Positions 61,200 through 64,000 of a stretch of 64,000 nucleotides of DNA are shown here, piece after piece (position 1 is the first letter of the stretch; each line of letters starts with the position of its first letter). Source of the stretch: Sialis fuliginosa (taxonomy: Eukaryota; Arthropoda; Insecta; Megaloptera; Sialidae); assembly GCA_961205875.1 (NCBI GenBank), contig OY540813.1, positions 9,457,001 through 9,521,000 of the forward strand. The letters run 5' to 3'. The position numbers were made by a program, and so were the translations under genes. The notes beneath the pieces are model-generated. The model did not search any database. It was not told the DNA's origin and saw only the letters and a list, made by a program, of their open reading frames with translations.

Positions 61200-64000
61200 T
61201 GTAACTAATTTTTGAATTTTTTTTTTATATTGGCTTAAATGATGTAGATACATCTTAAAAATTATATTCAAAAGGAATTATAAGCGAAAAAACTTTTTTT
61301 TTAGAGCTCACTTTCCAAAGTGTCTCTTAACGAACGACACAACCTAAATGGTGAAAGTGGTGAAAAATGATAATGAGTATATAGAAATGTAAAGGGGCAC
61401 CGCTATTCGATCTCAAGCCAAAACAGGAGCAAAATAAGCAACCGAAAACCGCCAAATCGACATAGTTTCGAAAAAATGTCGGAACTAACGTCACGTTTGC
61501 ATGTAGTAAAACAGTTTTCATACTTTAAACTCATTTTTATTGAAACCACGTTTTTAAAAACTGCAGAAAACGTATCTTGGCCATTTTTCATCCAATCGAC
61601 TTGAAATTTTAACTGTAACTTCTTAGATAGATTATACATTGAAGTACATACGATTGGTTAGCAATTATGATTTTTTTTGTAAAAATCAATACTTTTTAAT
61701 AATCGTGTGTACTTCGATCTAGCAACACTTAAGTCTCCATTTTATTTTAATTTCATTAAAAAAGTAACTTTTTTGTATGTTTTGAGACATGGACATAAAC
61801 CCTCCAAATTTTATTTTAATGCTTTTTTTATTATTCTAAAAAAATCTTTAAAAAAGTCTCATTTTCCTAAGTGGCAGTTATATATAATGTAACCCTTTAA
61901 ATAATATATATAATCATTGATACAATACCTTTTCAAATTAGTAAATAAAGATTAATATCCACATTAATTTAAAATTATATTTAAGTGGTGTGTTGGATAT
62001 GATAAAATATTATTTTAATAAACATAGTTCGATATAAACAAATTAAACATATATGACCTTATAATGATCTCCGAAATAAATACAAGGAATTTGATTGAAA
62101 CCTGTCAGAAATATAGAGGCTAATTGTAAATAACTATATGACCTCTTTGAGATAAAATTACCACGATGTTAAAATATTTAATATAAACAACTCACACATA
62201 AACTGGCAGACCACAATCAGTAGAATAAATATTTGGAATAAAATAATTTGTTTACAATCACTCGCTTGGTAACATATTTTAATGATATTTAAAAATATGT
62301 ATAACTGCATACATTTATGTATATAAAATATACATACACATGTGTATATACATATAACCTTTTTAATTCAATAATTACCTAACAATAAAGAGAATAGAAT
62401 TTAAATATAACATTCCAATAATACCACTGCGTGGCTTTAATAATATATATTTTTAATATGAAATATTTCAGTGAAATTTGCTAGAAAAGTCTTATACGAT
62501 ACTGTATGGTATTGTTGGACAATACTGATAAAAAATGTGCAAATTGCGTATCTTTCCAAAACCGCTGATTATAATGCTACCAAAATCAATAGGTCCTTAC
62601 TGGGACAAATAAAAAAAATCAACTATGTATTTTTACAGAAGTTATCGTAAAAGAATGAAAATACTACAGACATACACGTTCAACCGGCATATGAAAACCG
62701 CTTTTTTACGTTTTAAAAGTTATATAAATTGACCGCTTAATAAAATCAAAAAACCATTCTTGATCTTAAAATTATTTATTGTTCAATAAACCTCGATTTT
62801 TTTTATTCTCATAAAAATTGAAATATTAAGGTTTGTAGTCAATACTTGTACTCAAACTAGATAAATATATATATATTTCCAATTGAACGTGTGTTTGTAC
62901 TGACAAGTTACAAAGTATCTATGCATATACCTCAATGACGAAAAGAATAAACAGTATCGTTGGTTATATTCCACGGACATCAAAACCATTATCCGATGCG
63001 ATTCGAATACGAACTACAATATGTTTGCTCGTACAAATTGCAAATGAATAAAACATCCTCTTGGAAAAGGTATGCACTTTCAATATAAGAGAGAATCATA
63101 ATAAACTTGAAATGATGTCCGTAACGAATCCACTCAGCTGCAAACAACAAACTGTAAAATGCAAATGCTAGGAGAATCAAAAATACATGTGTATAAAAAA
63201 AATCACAGTTTCATTCAAAACTGAACAATATTTCACATCCGATCATAAAATCAGACATTAAATGACCAGAAAAAATCATAATCAAGCACAATTCTTCAAT
63301 CCTTGCACAATAGAAAAGCCGTACCCAGAGTCGGTACCAATATCTCATAATATTTTCTTTCACACCACTGAACATCAACACCGTGTCTACATACAAAGGT
63401 GTATTGAGTAGCCTACATGGTCCGCATGTATAGGGTTTAATGTACGAATAAAAATGTATGGGGGGAATTTACATCACAAAGTTGGTATTTGTGACACCCA
63501 ATTGACACTGCATAAAGGAGGTCGCGTGAGGTCGTCTCTCAGGTTCATAAAGTATTAAAATAGATACTTCTTACATAGTATTCTCACCCCTAAGGTTTAC
63601 ATTGGACCACCCCAAGCATTCGGCGTACTAGTAGTCAACTTACCCCGCCGCGCAGTACTCGTAAACATTCTGCTAGATAAACTTACTCGTATAAACCAGT
63701 GACCAAACATCAGTTTTATAACAGCATATACCTGCATAACATTTATTGTATTATTTTATTAAGCAGATTTTATGGTAGATATAAAATATAATATAAATAA
63801 TTAAACCTGATTTAAATATGTACATTTATAATAATCTCGTATGTTGAACTACAAAAAAGTTTTTTTTTTTTAATAATAAAAATTTGCACCAGATTACTTT
63901 TCCAATTTATAACCTATAACAAAAAACTGATTAAAAGTTTATGAGCCAAAGCCTAAATAGATAACATTAATGGTCTCCTGATTTAAGTACCACTGGTACG
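61200..64000. other. mixed AT-rich DNA with a higher-complexity patch
   Basis: 61310-61640 has repeat-like, moderately complex sequence (GGCCATTTTTCATCCAATCG, CTTGAAATTTTAACTG). 62980-63700 is less AT-rich, with CG words (CCCCGCCGCGCAGTAC near 63643), and could hold a regulatory block or unknown repeat. The minus frames at 62989-63180 and 63211-63396 show no recognisable domain. No gene is supported. Confidence 0.35.

Noticed and set aside
62989-63396. Two adjacent minus-strand frames of about 60 codons as gene exons
   Set aside because: No recognisable domain, and I could not find convincing splice sites linking them.

Overview
The window is AT-rich, intron-dense eukaryotic DNA, most likely from an insect and plausibly a sap-sucking hemipteran such as an aphid. 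The reasons are the base composition, the scarcity of long open frames, the TACCTA/TAGGTA-rich simple sequence, and a dense load of DNA transposons, foldback elements, Helitrons and small MITEs. The species call is inference; I could not search a database. There are no prokaryotic genes, operons, CRISPR arrays, rRNA or convincing tRNA genes. Nearly all short open frames are chance frames, microsatellite frames or repeat-derived frames.

Host genes. The one host coding exon I can support is a 41-codon first coding exon on the minus strand (14100-14222). It starts at ATG and ends at a CAG|GTATG splice donor. Its last residues, TPYSDATQ, match what I recall of the segment just before the HMG box in insect SoxC (Sox14) transcription factors. 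A CpG-rich, promoter-like block lies immediately upstream (about 14430-14640). No HMG-box exon is visible in positions 1-14099, so the next exon is probably outside the window and the intron would exceed 14 kb. Other GC-rich pockets (about 840-1100, 1370-1770, 29580-29730, 47480-47680, 52080-52340) are candidate promoters or enhancers. A weak candidate for another small spliced plus-strand transcript lies at 1309-3584.

Transposons, left to right: an hAT-type MITE (15460-15663); a foldback element with TACAGG ends (16781-17533); a TA-flanked TIR element (18133-18700); a TIR element carrying TGACGTCAT motifs (22746-23260); an hAT MITE (24036-24398) whose sister copy is at 56967-57384; a minus-strand LINE 3' fragment (25806-26440); a 756-bp palindrome (28553-29308) with a relic near 53010-53140; an hAT MITE (30276-30483); two copies of a retroelement 3' segment (33522-33651 and 42282-42540); a Harbinger-like MITE (37022-37315); two Helitron 3' ends (44332-45086 and 47050-47207); an hAT MITE (53883-54284); a GATCT-rich TIR element (55604-56007); and further MITEs at 58255-58471 and 61053-61191.

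The highlight is at 38337-41261. This is a 2,925-bp Foldback/Mutator-like element with arms over 1.1 kb long, subterminal arrays of a GACAACTCATACCA-type repeat, and internal 392-bp modules. It is flanked by a perfect 9-bp target duplication and is nested inside a MITE. An uninterrupted paralogue of that MITE lies in the same window at 61053-61191, so the pre-insertion site can be read directly.
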